Assembly (NCBI GenBank): GCA_963800415.1 | Contig: CAWDBS010000069.1 | Location: 1 to 64,000, forward strand | Direction of reading: 5' to 3' | DNA length: 64,000 bases | Source: Palsa-504 sp963800415 | Lineage (GTDB): Bacteria; Actinomycetota; Actinomycetes; Streptosporangiales; Streptosporangiaceae | Shown: positions 15,101 through 22,757 of the stretch, one piece after another | Numbering within the stretch: position 1 is the stretch's first letter | Layout: every line of letters begins with the position of its first letter | Notes under the pieces: generated by a model | The model's input: only the letters and a program-made list of their open reading frames with translations | Databases searched by the model: none | What the model was told of the DNA's origin: nothing | Program-made: the position numbers and the translations under genes

Positions 15101-17566
15101 CGCGTCCACATAGCCGAAGCGGACATCGCGGGCCAGGTCGCAGACGTCCTGATGACGTTGCTGCGTGGAGACGATAAGGCGGTCGAGCACCGTGAGCCGC
15201 TCGTCGGTCATCGGCGCCGTCAGGGTGTCGCAGCGGCGCAGCCACCGGCTCAGGATCGCCATGATGACAGGCGCGGCGCGCTGGACCCGCGTAACAGACC
15301 GGTATATGCGCGGCAGGGCCTGCTCCAGTTCGGGGGTGCGCCGCAGCGACCGGACGCCGTAACGTGCCAAGGTGCCCCGTAGCTGGTCGAGGAAGTGCCC
15401 GGGCAGCCCACTAGGGTCGAGGCAGGCCAGGTAGGTGAAAAGGTAATCTTCCGGGCTGCGGGAGTATTCATCGTCGGCCTCGTCCGGCTCTCGCCGCGCT
15501 AGTGCGGTGAAGTCAGCGAATATCTCAATCAACTCCTGCTCCTCGCGGAGCAGGCCGGAATCGGCTGGGGTGACGGCGTCCAGCATCACCTCCCGCCGCC
15601 TGCTCAGCTCGCGCGCGGCGTCATCGCCGATGTCATAGCCGAGCAGGTAACTGCGGAGGGCCGCGAAACCGCCGTCGTCACCTGGGCCGACCCGGTCAGG
15701 CGCGGCGGCGAAGCGCAGCCGCGGGCCGGTCGCGGTATGAGGACCCGGCTCATCCGCTGGCTGCAGCTGTACCAGCGGCGCTCCGGCCTCGACATAGGTG
15801 TTGACCGAGGCGAGCACCGCGCGGACCGTGCCGGAGAAAGGAGCCGTGATCGCCGTCTCCATTTTCATGCTCTCGACCACCACAAGCGGATCCCCCGCCC
15901 GGACTGCATCGCCGGGGGCAACCTGGACTGCCGCCACGAACGCAGGCGCCGGGGCGCGGACGCGGCTGCCGCCATGCCGGGTGATGATGTGGGGCACGCC
16001 GTCCACCTCGACGATCAGCCTTGGTCCGTGAACGCCTGCGACGACGCGATGGCGCCGCCCGAAGCATGTCACGACCCGCTCGTAGCGCCCGAGGTGCTGA
16101 ACGTCCGCGTCGATCACGCCATCGCCGGTGTCGAGTCGGTGGTGGCCGCTCCCCAGGCAGTACACATGCATCCGGTACAGGTTGCCGCGGAGGCTCAGCT
16201 CCACCTGGTGTCCTATATCGGCGGGCAACTCCGGTCGGCCGCGGGCCGCGGCCGCGAAGAAGGCCGCCTGGACAGCGGCCTGGTCGGCGTCTGCCGCCTC
16301 GATGGCTCCCTGCAGCAGTGCCACGGGATGCTGCGGCGGAAGATGCTCCCCTGCCGCGGTCAGCCGGTCAAGCCACTGGCGGTCGTAGCTGCCCGCACAG
16401 ATCTCGGGCCGGTCGATCAGGGTAAGCAGCAAGGCCTTGTTGGTAGTCCCGCCGTCAACGACGACGGATGACTGCGCCAGGCCGCGGTGCAGCCGGCTCA
16501 GTGCCTCAGGCCGGTCCCGTCCCCAGGCCGCCACCGTGGCGATCAGCGAGCCGGGCCCGGCCGTGATCTCGTCGCCCTCCCCAACGCCGACGTCGACGCG
16601 GATCCCGGCCCCAGATGGCAGGCGCAGCGCGACCACCCGGCCTGGCGTCGCGGCGAAGGCGCGTTCTGGATCCTCCGCCACCAGGCAGACCTCGAGGGCG
16701 TGCCCGCGGGCCGGCGGCGGGCTCCCGGATAGCCGGCCGCCGCGGGCGATGTCCAACTGCAGCTTGGCCAGGTCGAGTCCGGTGGTCAGTTCGGTGACCA
16801 GGTGCCCGGATTGTGCCTGGATCCTGAAATCGGTGAACACGAATTGCCGCGTCGCCGGATCGATGAGGAACTCGGCCGACCCGGTGCCGCGGTAGCCCAC
16901 GGCGGCACACAGCCGGATGGCCGCGTCGTACAACGCCTGCTCGCCGGTCTCGTCAAGCGACGTGCAGGCCGACTCGACGATAACAGGCTGATTCCGCTGC
17001 CGGATGCTGCAATCGCGGACGCCGACTGCCCATACCGTGCCGAGGCCATCGGCCACCACCGGGACTTCTACGTGGCGCGCAGCCGGACCGCACGGCGCGC
17101 TGGCACTTTCAGCGGCGGGCCCGGCAGGCCACGGGGCCACCGGAACACCGACGCTTTCGGCAAGCTGCCTGGTCCGCGCCTTGTCGCCGAGCAGCCGAAT
17201 GACATCACTGCCCGGACCGATGAACATGATGCCCTCGCGCTCGCACAACCGGGCGAGCTTCGCTGGCTCAGCGATGAAGTCCCAGCCCGCCCAGAGGGCG
17301 TCGGCGCGCGCCGCTGTCAGCGCCGACAGCACCTGTACCGGGTCGAGGCGGGTGCTGTGGCTACCGCCGGTTCCGGCGAAGCTCGCCGGGCTGAGCACCA
17401 TGGCCTCGCTGGCCTCCCGAACGATCCACGATGCCGTGTCCTGCGTGTGCAGGGCGATCGTAGTGATGAGTTCGCGGGACTCCCGGTTCAGCTCCGCGAC
17501 CGCGGATATGCAGCGCATAGCTGGTTCTCCACCGTCGATGATGGCGAGCCTTTGCATAGCCGGCAT
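12131..17566 (-). CDS. Single-chain eukaryote-type acyl-CoA carboxylase with degenerate biotin carboxylase domain
   Basis: This 1811-residue chain has the order biotin carboxylase (about 1-410), BCCP (about 535-605), a long central region (about 640-1240) and carboxyltransferase (about 1290-1740), as in eukaryotic ACC. Lys568 in VVVESMKMETAI is the biotinylation site. The carboxyltransferase looks intact (SSGARI, GGAFVVFSKRL). The biotin carboxylase does not. After VGVPVAPW (141-146) the ATP-grasp part with the glycine-rich loop, normally about 75 residues, is missing before RHVEV (164). The catalytic block E-x-N-T-R-x-Q-V-E-H reads TDFRIQAQSGH (245-255), which loses the catalytic Glu, Arg and Asn, and the DSMIAK block is GSLIAT. 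ATG 17566 has GAGGAG five bases upstream. The frame is open throughout. Confidence 0.85.
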   Translation of the reverse strand: MPAMQRLAIIDGGEPAMRCISAVAELNRESRELITTIALHTQDTASWIVREASEAMVLSPASFAGTGGSHSTRLDPVQVLSALTAARADALWAGWDFIAEPAKLARLCEREGIMFIGPGSDVIRLLGDKARTRQLAESVGVPVAPWPAGPAAESASAPCGPAARHVEVPVVADGLGTVWAVGVRDCSIRQRNQPVIVESACTSLDETGEQALYDAAIRLCAAVGYRGTGSAEFLIDPATRQFVFTDFRIQAQSGHLVTELTTGLDLAKLQLDIARGGRLSGSPPPARGHALEVCLVAEDPERAFAATPGRVVALRLPSGAGIRVDVGVGEGDEITAGPGSLIATVAAWGRDRPEALSRLHRGLAQSSVVVDGGTTNKALLLTLIDRPEICAGSYDRQWLDRLTAAGEHLPPQHPVALLQGAIEAADADQAAVQAAFFAAAARGRPELPADIGHQVELSLRGNLYRMHVYCLGSGHHRLDTGDGVIDADVQHLGRYERVVTCFGRRHRVVAGVHGPRLIVEVDGVPHIITRHGGSRVRAPAPAFVAAVQVAPGDAVRAGDPLVVVESMKMETAITAPFSGTVRAVLASVNTYVEAGAPLVQLQPADEPGPHTATGPRLRFAAAPDRVGPGDDGGFAALRSYLLGYDIGDDAARELSRRREVMLDAVTPADSGLLREEQELIEIFADFTALARREPDEADDEYSRSPEDYLFTYLACLDPSGLPGHFLDQLRGTLARYGVRSLRRTPELEQALPRIYRSVTRVQRAAPVIMAILSRWLRRCDTLTAPMTDERLTVLDRLIVSTQQRHQDVCDLARDVRFGYVDAPLLSRRRAQVYGEMERCLDEFEAHPSGEFTELSDRLVWCPLPMRALLRDRYRVADATTKARLLQVRARRFYRIRELRQLRCQAFGPHLACLASYAENGQQVQLVNGYVSLDDLPDFASQLRPFLGALPPDQRVVVDLESWRAGRWLEAGSMAAELAGLLARTDFGRLLHRLDITITNASRPGGAGQAAEHLRTQHFTYRHGEAGFSEDQLYRNMHPMIAERLDLWRLSNFELQRLSSAEDVYLFHAVARANPKDQRLIAIAEIRDLTPARDSAGRVIGFPHLEAMLTQAFADIRHALGRQPPERRSPSSRVFLYVRPPWEIAPDAWREVAHRLAPIARGLGLEKITVRIRTPDRADGASHDAVLDVENVTERAVSVRSRPLPARPIQPLTEYKQKLLRSQRLGGPYPYELIRMLTPPRGAAADFPAGEFAEYDLDDSGEQLIPVSRPYGRNIAGIVVGVITSYTALVPDGIRRVAILSDPTSGLGNLAEAECRRILAAIALARQLELPVEWFALSSGARIAWDSGTENMDWIAAVLRRLIEFTQAGGEVNVVVTGINVGGQPYWNAAATMLMRTRGILVMTPASAMVLTGKSSLEYSGGVSAEDNFGIGGFDRIMGPNGEGQYWAPTLAEACALLLRHYEHSYVVPGESSPRRAPTSDPVDRDVCKSPLKAVAGSDLHQVGDIFSAERNGKRKKPFFMRSLMRAVTDTDHEPFERWPRWRDGENAIVWEAHVGGIPVCLVGFESHTRPRTGFIPADGPPSWTSGTLFPQAARKVARAVNAASGNRPVVILANLSGFDGSPESMRTWELEYGAEIGSAVTNFRGPIVLVVVSRYHGGAFVVFSKRLHNDMETAAVAGSYASVIGGAPAAAVVFAREVSARTGNDPRVRRIRARLAADPAGAQAELRHELADTVRVVRAEKLKQVADEFDSVHDIRRALRVGSVDHIIPAAELRPFIIGALERRLATRAAHAAVAGNGTLHGASAPDDGLR

Positions 17567-17667
17567 GTCGGCTCCTCAGGTCGTGGGTGGCGCGTCCGTC
17601 GCGGACAGCTTCAAGTATCGAACGCCGCACATCGCCCGTAATGGTGGCCAACGCCTAGAAAACTAGC

Positions 17668-17673
17668 TATACT
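17668..17673 (+). promoter_or_regulatory. -10 box TATACT for the Phd/RelE operon
   Basis: TATACT ends eight bases before 17681, which would place the transcript start on the ATG at 17681 and make the mRNA leaderless. No ribosome binding site is visible, which agrees with this. No convincing -35 is seen. Confidence 0.45.
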
Positions 17674-17674
17674 T

Positions 17675-17956
17675 ATGGCCATGTCAGTGACAGAGCAGAT
17701 GTCGCTCGCCGACGTGAAGAACCGACTCTCGGAGGTCGTGGACCGCCTGCAGAAAGAGCACGGCCGCGTCGTGATCACCAAGCACGGCCACCCCGCCGCA
17801 GTGGTCATCAGCCTGGATGACCTGGAGTCCTTGGAGGAGACACTCGACGTCATGGACAGCGCGGCTCTCCTGGACGACATCCGCGAGGCCCTGGCCGGCA
17901 GCGACGCACAGGTGCTGGACAAGGAAGATGCGCTGCGCCTGATCACTGACCGGTGA
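17675..17956 (+). CDS. Phd/YefM-family antitoxin
   Basis: This 93-residue antitoxin has the Phd/YefM N-terminal DNA-binding and dimer domain (MSLADVKNRLSEVVDRLQ, then VVITKHGHPAAVVISLDDLE) and a C-terminal acidic tail that would wrap the toxin. ATG codons occur at 17675 and 17681, and the promoter position favours 17681. The stop overlaps the toxin GTG by four bases, giving coupled synthesis. Antitoxins of this class repress their own promoter together with the toxin. It is divergent from the large carboxylase gene, 108 bp away, and so shares its promoter region. Confidence 0.9.
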   Translation: MAMSVTEQMSLADVKNRLSEVVDRLQKEHGRVVITKHGHPAAVVISLDDLESLEETLDVMDSAALLDDIREALAGSDAQVLDKEDALRLITDR

Positions 17957-18234
17957 GCGAGGGCGACTTCGCAATCGCCTGGACTGCCCCGGCCCGCCGG
18001 GCGCTGAGCCGGCTGCCCGAAAAGGTCGCGACCGCAGCGGTGGAATTCCTGTACGGCTCGCTGGCCGCCGACCCCCGCCGGGTCGGCAAGCCGCTCAAGC
18101 TCGGCCTCGCCGGGCTGCACAGCGCCCGGCGAGGCGACTACCGCGTGATCTACCGCATCGACGGCCAGCGCCACCTGGTTACCGTCCTAGCCATCGAACA
18201 CCGCTCCGATGTCTACAGACCGCGACAATTCTGA
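17953..18234 (+). CDS. RelE/ParE-family toxin
   Basis: This 93-residue RelE-type protein has the core WTAPARRALSRLPEKVA, then GLHSARRGDYRVIYRIDGQR and VLAIEHRSDVYR. In the family, conserved basic and tyrosine residues in the RGDYRVIY strand and near the C-terminus cleave mRNA on the ribosome. Here Arg, Tyr and His are all kept, so activity is likely. The GTG start lies inside the antitoxin stop. The module is intact, unlike the pair at the left edge. It may serve stress response or simply locus retention. Confidence 0.9.
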   Translation: MSEGDFAIAWTAPARRALSRLPEKVATAAVEFLYGSLAADPRRVGKPLKLGLAGLHSARRGDYRVIYRIDGQRHLVTVLAIEHRSDVYRPRQF

Positions 18235-18374
18235 GAACCGCTCTCCACCTGCATGAGCGAGCGATAGATCCCGTAGTCCCGCCGAGCGCGGGCGGTTTCC
18301 CGGCCGTCCGCCGTCGGCTGGGAGGACAACGGCGCCGGGACGGTCGTGCTGCTGCGGTGGCGCCGTAGCGGATC

Positions 18375-20186
18375 CTAGGGGGCGCCGTCGTAGAGGGCGG
18401 CGATCTGGGCCGCATACCGCTCCACGATGACGTAGCGGCGCATCTTCAGGGTGGGTGTCAGCTGGCCGCCTGCCTCGGTGAAGTCCTCGTCGAGGATCGC
18501 GAACTTCTTGATCGCCTCCGCCTGCGACACCGCCTTGTTAGCGTCGTCGATGGCCGCCTGGATCTCCGCCCGCAGGGCAGGGTCGTCGCGAAGGTCTGCC
18601 ATGGTCGCCGTCTGCGGCTTGCCGTTGTCCGCCTTCCACTGGGCGAAGGTCTCCGGGTCGCCAGCCACGAGCACCCCGACGTAGGGTTTCGCGTCGCCTA
18701 CGACCAGGCACTGGCTGACCAGCCAATGGGCACGCAGCCGGTCTTCGAGCACGGCGGGCGCGACGTTCTTGCCGGCAGCGGTGATGATGAGGTCCTTCTT
18801 GCGCCCGGTGATCGCGAGGAACCCGTCGTCGTCGAGGACGCCGATGTCGCCGGTGTGCAGCCAGCCGTCCTCGTCGATCATCTCCTTGGTGGCGCTCTCG
18901 TTGTTCCAGTAGCCCTGGAAGACCATGTGGCCCCTGACAAGAACCTCGCCGTCCGGCGCGATCCGGATCGTGCAGCCCGGGATCGGCCGGCCCACGGTGC
19001 CGATCTTCTGCGCGTCGGGGGTGTTGGAGTTGGTCGCGGGGCTGGTCTCGGTCAGGCCGTAGCCCTCCAGCACGTTGATGCCGCACCCGCGGAAGAAGTG
19101 CCCGAGCCGCGTACCGAGCGGCGCGGCCGCGCTCCAGGCATACCGGACCTCACCGCCGAGCGCCGCGCGCAGTTTGGCGTAGACAAGCCGGTCGAACAGC
19201 GCGTGCTTGAGGCGGAGCATGAGGTCTGGACGGCCGGTGTCCAGCGCCTGGCTGTAGGCGATGGCAGTGGCCTCCGCCCTGGCGAAGATCTTGCCGTGCC
19301 CCTCGGCGCCGGCCTTGCGCCTGGCGCTGTTGTAAGCCTTCTCCCACAGCCGCGGCACCGACAGCACGGATGTCGGCTTGTACGCCGGCAGTTCGGCGAC
19401 GGCGTTGGCCATGTCGACCAGGCCCAGGACGGTGCGCGAGTAGATGGCGCCGTACTGGATGACCTGGGCGTAGCTGTGCGCGAGCGGCAGGAAGAGCAGC
19501 GTCGAGTTGTGCTCGTTGAATACTCGCCTGAAGCCGTCGTTTTCCATGCAGTTGCGGGTGTTGGCGACGATGTTGCCGTGGCTGAGCATGCAGCCCTTCG
19601 GGCGGCCGGTCGTGCCGGAGGTGTAGACGATCTCGGCGAGGTCGGCGGCGCCGCGGGTCCGGCGCCGTTCCTGGACCTGTTCCGGCGTCACCTGCGCGCC
19701 GCGCGCCTTGATGTCGGGCAGGCCACCGAAGTGGCCGCCGTCGATCTGCCATACGTGGGTGAGCGCGGGAAGGCCGCCCCGGATCGTGGTGACCATCTCG
19801 GCGTGATCGTCGGTCTCGACCACGAGGGCAACCGCACCTGAGTCGCCGAGGATCCACTCGACCTGCTCGAGCGAGGACGTCGGGTAGATCGGGACGGTGA
19901 TACCGCCTGCGGTCAGGATCGCGTAGTCCAGCAGCGTCCACTCGAACCGGGTGCGCGACATCAGTGCCACGCGGTCACCCGGCTGGATGCCGGCGGCGAT
20001 GAAGCCGGCCGCGATGCCCCGGACCTGCCCGGCGAACTCACGCCAGGTCACCGGCGTCCAGGTGCCGTTCACCTTGCGCCTGAGACCGACCGCGTCGGGA
20101 TACCGGTCCTCATGCGTGAAGACGTCATCGGTGATGTTGTCACCGGGCTTGACGACGTATGCCACGGGCACAGCGAATTCCTGCAT
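18375..20186 (-). CDS. Long-chain fatty acid-CoA ligase, FadD15-type
   Basis: This 603-residue ANL-superfamily enzyme activates fatty acids to acyl-CoA through an acyl-adenylate. The AMP-binding loop is IVYTSGTTGRPKGCMLSHGN, followed by LEGYGLTETSPA, GWLHTGDIG and ITGRKKDLIITAAGKNVAP. The C-terminal catalytic lysine is in LTPTLKMRRYVI. The spacing and tail match the FadD15 branch used for degradation or triacylglycerol synthesis. I start at ATG 20186 because AGGAGG lies 5-6 bases upstream; an upstream in-frame start at 20219 has no such signal. It lies downstream of the DUF3068 gene, but a hairpin separates the two transcripts. Confidence 0.92.
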   Translation of the reverse strand: MQEFAVPVAYVVKPGDNITDDVFTHEDRYPDAVGLRRKVNGTWTPVTWREFAGQVRGIAAGFIAAGIQPGDRVALMSRTRFEWTLLDYAILTAGGITVPIYPTSSLEQVEWILGDSGAVALVVETDDHAEMVTTIRGGLPALTHVWQIDGGHFGGLPDIKARGAQVTPEQVQERRRTRGAADLAEIVYTSGTTGRPKGCMLSHGNIVANTRNCMENDGFRRVFNEHNSTLLFLPLAHSYAQVIQYGAIYSRTVLGLVDMANAVAELPAYKPTSVLSVPRLWEKAYNSARRKAGAEGHGKIFARAEATAIAYSQALDTGRPDLMLRLKHALFDRLVYAKLRAALGGEVRYAWSAAAPLGTRLGHFFRGCGINVLEGYGLTETSPATNSNTPDAQKIGTVGRPIPGCTIRIAPDGEVLVRGHMVFQGYWNNESATKEMIDEDGWLHTGDIGVLDDDGFLAITGRKKDLIITAAGKNVAPAVLEDRLRAHWLVSQCLVVGDAKPYVGVLVAGDPETFAQWKADNGKPQTATMADLRDDPALRAEIQAAIDDANKAVSQAEAIKKFAILDEDFTEAGGQLTPTLKMRRYVIVERYAAQIAALYDGAP

Positions 20187-20360
20187 CGGTGCCTCCTGAT
20201 GAGCAAGGCCTTGTCTCAATGCCCCCCGCTTCAGACACTAGGCGTGACGGAGTTCATCAGGCCAGGGCACAAGGTCCCGAACTCCCACACCCTCGCCGAG
20301 CGTGGCACCCCGCAGCCGGGGAACGGGGCAAGGTCAAGGTCAGGGTCAGTCACCCGGGCT

Positions 20361-20396
20361 GATCTCCGGGAACGCACCAATTCGCTCCCGGAGATC
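20361..20396 (-). terminator. 11-bp perfect hairpin downstream of the DUF3068 gene
   Basis: GATCTCCGGGA (20361-20371) and TCCCGGAGATC (20386-20396) form a perfect stem with a 14-base loop, 31-66 bases after the stop of the DUF3068 gene. No T-run follows, as is common for actinobacterial terminators. Confidence 0.55.
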
Positions 20397-20426
20397 AATC
20401 CTCATGGCGAGCTGTGGTGGTGCGCG

Positions 20427-21608
20427 TCACACGCCGATCTTTTGCGGGCCGGGTTGTGTCGGCTTGGTTGGGAGAGGCTCGCGCCGCCAGCGGCCGGTGA
20501 AGGCGAGGCCGACCAGGATGAGGCCGATCACGCCCAGGCCGATCGGGATCCACATCTCGAAGATCTTCAGCAGGTTGGCGTTGTGCCCGGCCTGTCCGGT
20601 CAGCTCAGTCACCGAGGCCGGGGTCTGATGGAAGGTCAGCGTGTAGAGCGGCTGGGCCGGAGCGGCGGCCAGCTGCTTACTGCCGGCGACCAGCAGCGCG
20701 GCGACCGGGTTGGCCGGGTGAGCGGCCAGGATGGGCGCCAGCCCGGTGGTGAACGGCCCGATGTTCAAGCGGACCGAATAGGACCGGACGACGTTGACCA
20801 TGTCCACGATCATGCCGGTGGCTGGCTCGATCAGCAGCTTGCTCTGGCTGGCGTACAGATACTGCAGCGGGATCGGCCTGGCGGTCAGCACCGCGAGGCT
20901 GGCCTTCTCCGCCGCGGTCAGCGACGGTGACAGGGCCGTCAACCCGGCTGCCAGATCCTTGCCCTGGGCCTTGAGCTGCGCTGCGAATGCCGCGAACGGC
21001 ATCGCCGTCGGCAGGTGCATGGCACTGACCATCGAGGCGACCATCGGGGTGGCGGGCAGGTTCGTCTGCCACTGCTGCACGGCCAGCCCGTTGATGGTCT
21101 GGGTGGCGTTCGCATAGGTTATCGGGGTGGTCGTGCCGATCTCATCGACCCAGTAGGGGTAGGTTCTGGCGGTGTCGACGCCGAGCGGCGGCCCGAGGCT
21201 GTAACTGCCGGACCGGTCCACCACGTTGCTGGGAACCAGTGCATAGGCCTGCGGGCTCTTGACATTCTTCGACGTCGAGCGGTCGAGCACATACTGCGCG
21301 ACGGACGGGGAGTTGCTCGGCCCGATCGTCACGGTCGAGGCGTCCTTGACGACCAGCTCGGACGAGGTACTCTGCGCCGGCACGGCCTTGAACTGCCGGT
21401 AGATGGACAGCGGCAGGTTCTGCGGCACGGCTATCCGCGCGCCGGTGGACGGATTCACAGACCCGGTATAGGTTCCCGTGAAGTGGTAACTGGTATCCAG
21501 GCTGGTCGGCAGCTTCGTCAGCTGCGGCGCCACTACCGGTCTCCAGATGGCGGCCGCCACCAGCACGAGGACGCCGATCGCCAACAGGACGATCTTCGAA
21601 ATACGCAT
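20427..21608 (-). CDS. DUF3068 (PorA-family) membrane protein
   Basis: This 393-residue protein has an N-terminal span (IVLLAIGVLVLVAAAIW), a large extracytoplasmic domain and a C-terminal span (IFEMWIPIGLGVIGLILVGL) followed by a basic tail. This topology and blocks such as TSYHFTGTYTG, SYSLGPPLGVDTARTYPYWV and INGLAVQQW are those of DUF3068, a family restricted to Actinobacteria and named for a reported link with corynebacterial PorA. In non-mycolic actinomycetes its role is unknown. It probably acts at the cell envelope. It is divergent from the methyltransferase gene. Confidence 0.85.
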   Translation of the reverse strand: MRISKIVLLAIGVLVLVAAAIWRPVVAPQLTKLPTSLDTSYHFTGTYTGSVNPSTGARIAVPQNLPLSIYRQFKAVPAQSTSSELVVKDASTVTIGPSNSPSVAQYVLDRSTSKNVKSPQAYALVPSNVVDRSGSYSLGPPLGVDTARTYPYWVDEIGTTTPITYANATQTINGLAVQQWQTNLPATPMVASMVSAMHLPTAMPFAAFAAQLKAQGKDLAAGLTALSPSLTAAEKASLAVLTARPIPLQYLYASQSKLLIEPATGMIVDMVNVVRSYSVRLNIGPFTTGLAPILAAHPANPVAALLVAGSKQLAAAPAQPLYTLTFHQTPASVTELTGQAGHNANLLKIFEMWIPIGLGVIGLILVGLAFTGRWRREPLPTKPTQPGPQKIGV

Positions 21609-21986
21609 CGGTCTTTCCTCCTCAGCCTCCCGCGGAGCGCTCTTGTTTCGTGACAGCTCGCCCTCCAGCGCGATCCGCTTCGGCCCTCAGAGAACGGCCG
21701 TCGAGATCATGCGCGCTGAATTCGCCGTCGAGTGTGCGCGGATCCGTAGACCGCGATGACGTCACGGCCGGCGTCTGGGTATGCAGCTCACCCCCTCACG
21801 ACCCATTGGGGCGTCCGATGTTCACACCCGAGAACTTGATAGTCCCCCGCCCAGAAGATGCACGTCAGGAGCCAAATGTCCCGTCATTCAGGACCTTGGT
21901 CCACACTGCGGCGTGGTCACACTCAGCCTGGTTTGCGTGGGTGGATCCTGCCGTCGGCTATGAGCACCATCTGGCACGCTACGGTC
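21609..21986. other. Divergent intergenic region
   Basis: This 378-bp stretch separates the DUF3068 gene from the methyltransferase gene and should hold both promoters. No convincing coding frame or clear repeat is visible. Confidence 0.4.
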
Positions 21987-22745
21987 ATGGCTGACTACTA
22001 CGAGAACCTCGCGGCCGATTACGACTGGCTATTCGACGACGATGCGCTGGCTAGCGGTCTCGCGATCAACCATCCCGCGACGGCGCGCCTGCTGGAGCGG
22101 ACCAGTCACGCCAGTGCCGTGCTGGACGCGGCCTGTGGCACGGGCATCAGCGCGGCAGCGCTCGCCCGCCGGGGCTACCACGTGTGGGCTGCCGACGGAA
22201 GCGACGCGATGGTGGAGATGGCGGCGGCCCGGTTCCGGCGTGAGCACCTGGAGATCCCGCTGGTGCGCTGCATGTGGGCGGATCTTCCGGCCGCTGTCGA
22301 CGAACGGTTCGACGTCGTGCTCTGCATCGGGAACTCACTCGTGCACGCCGCCGGCCGCGATGCCATGATCCAGGCGCTCACCGGGTTCCGGCAGGTCGTC
22401 CGCCCCGGCGGACACGTGGTGGTCGATTCCCGTAACTGGGAGAAGCTCCATGCCGAGCGCCGGATCGTGCAGGTCGCCGACAAGGTGGTGACCCGGCGCG
22501 GCCGCCGGTGCATCGTCTTGTACGCCTGGGAGATACCGGACCGTCTCGACCAGGAGCACGTCGCCCATCTCGTGTTCATCTTCGAGGACGGCGGCCGGAT
22601 CGAGCCGCGGGAGCACCGGATCGGTTTCTTTCCCTTCACGCCTGGCGAACTGCGCGAACGACTCGAAGTGGCGGGCTTGCGAGAAGTCGACACCGACTTC
22701 GACGATGGCCGCGACCGCTACGCCGTGACCGCGGTACCAGCCTAG
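21987..22745 (+). CDS. Class I SAM-dependent methyltransferase
   Basis: This 252-residue Rossmann-fold methyltransferase has motif I VLDAACGTG (residues 45-53), an acidic loop AADGSD after strand 2, and DVVLCIGNSLVHAAG as motif IV/post-II. It resembles small-molecule N-methyltransferases of the glycine/sarcosine type (MADYYENLAADYDWLF at the N-terminus, GHVVVDSRNWE in the middle). I start at ATG 21987, where the domain begins; longer frames open upstream without support. It converges on the large unknown gene, with 12 bp between the stops. Its substrate cannot be inferred from context. Confidence 0.85.
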   Translation: MADYYENLAADYDWLFDDDALASGLAINHPATARLLERTSHASAVLDAACGTGISAAALARRGYHVWAADGSDAMVEMAAARFRREHLEIPLVRCMWADLPAAVDERFDVVLCIGNSLVHAAGRDAMIQALTGFRQVVRPGGHVVVDSRNWEKLHAERRIVQVADKVVTRRGRRCIVLYAWEIPDRLDQEHVAHLVFIFEDGGRIEPREHRIGFFPFTPGELRERLEVAGLREVDTDFDDGRDRYAVTAVPA

Positions 22746-22757
22746 ATGGGCGAATGT

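Noticed and set aside
20361..20396. Strong hairpin considered as a riboswitch
   Set aside because: It lies just after a stop codon and before no start in the same direction, so a terminator is simpler.
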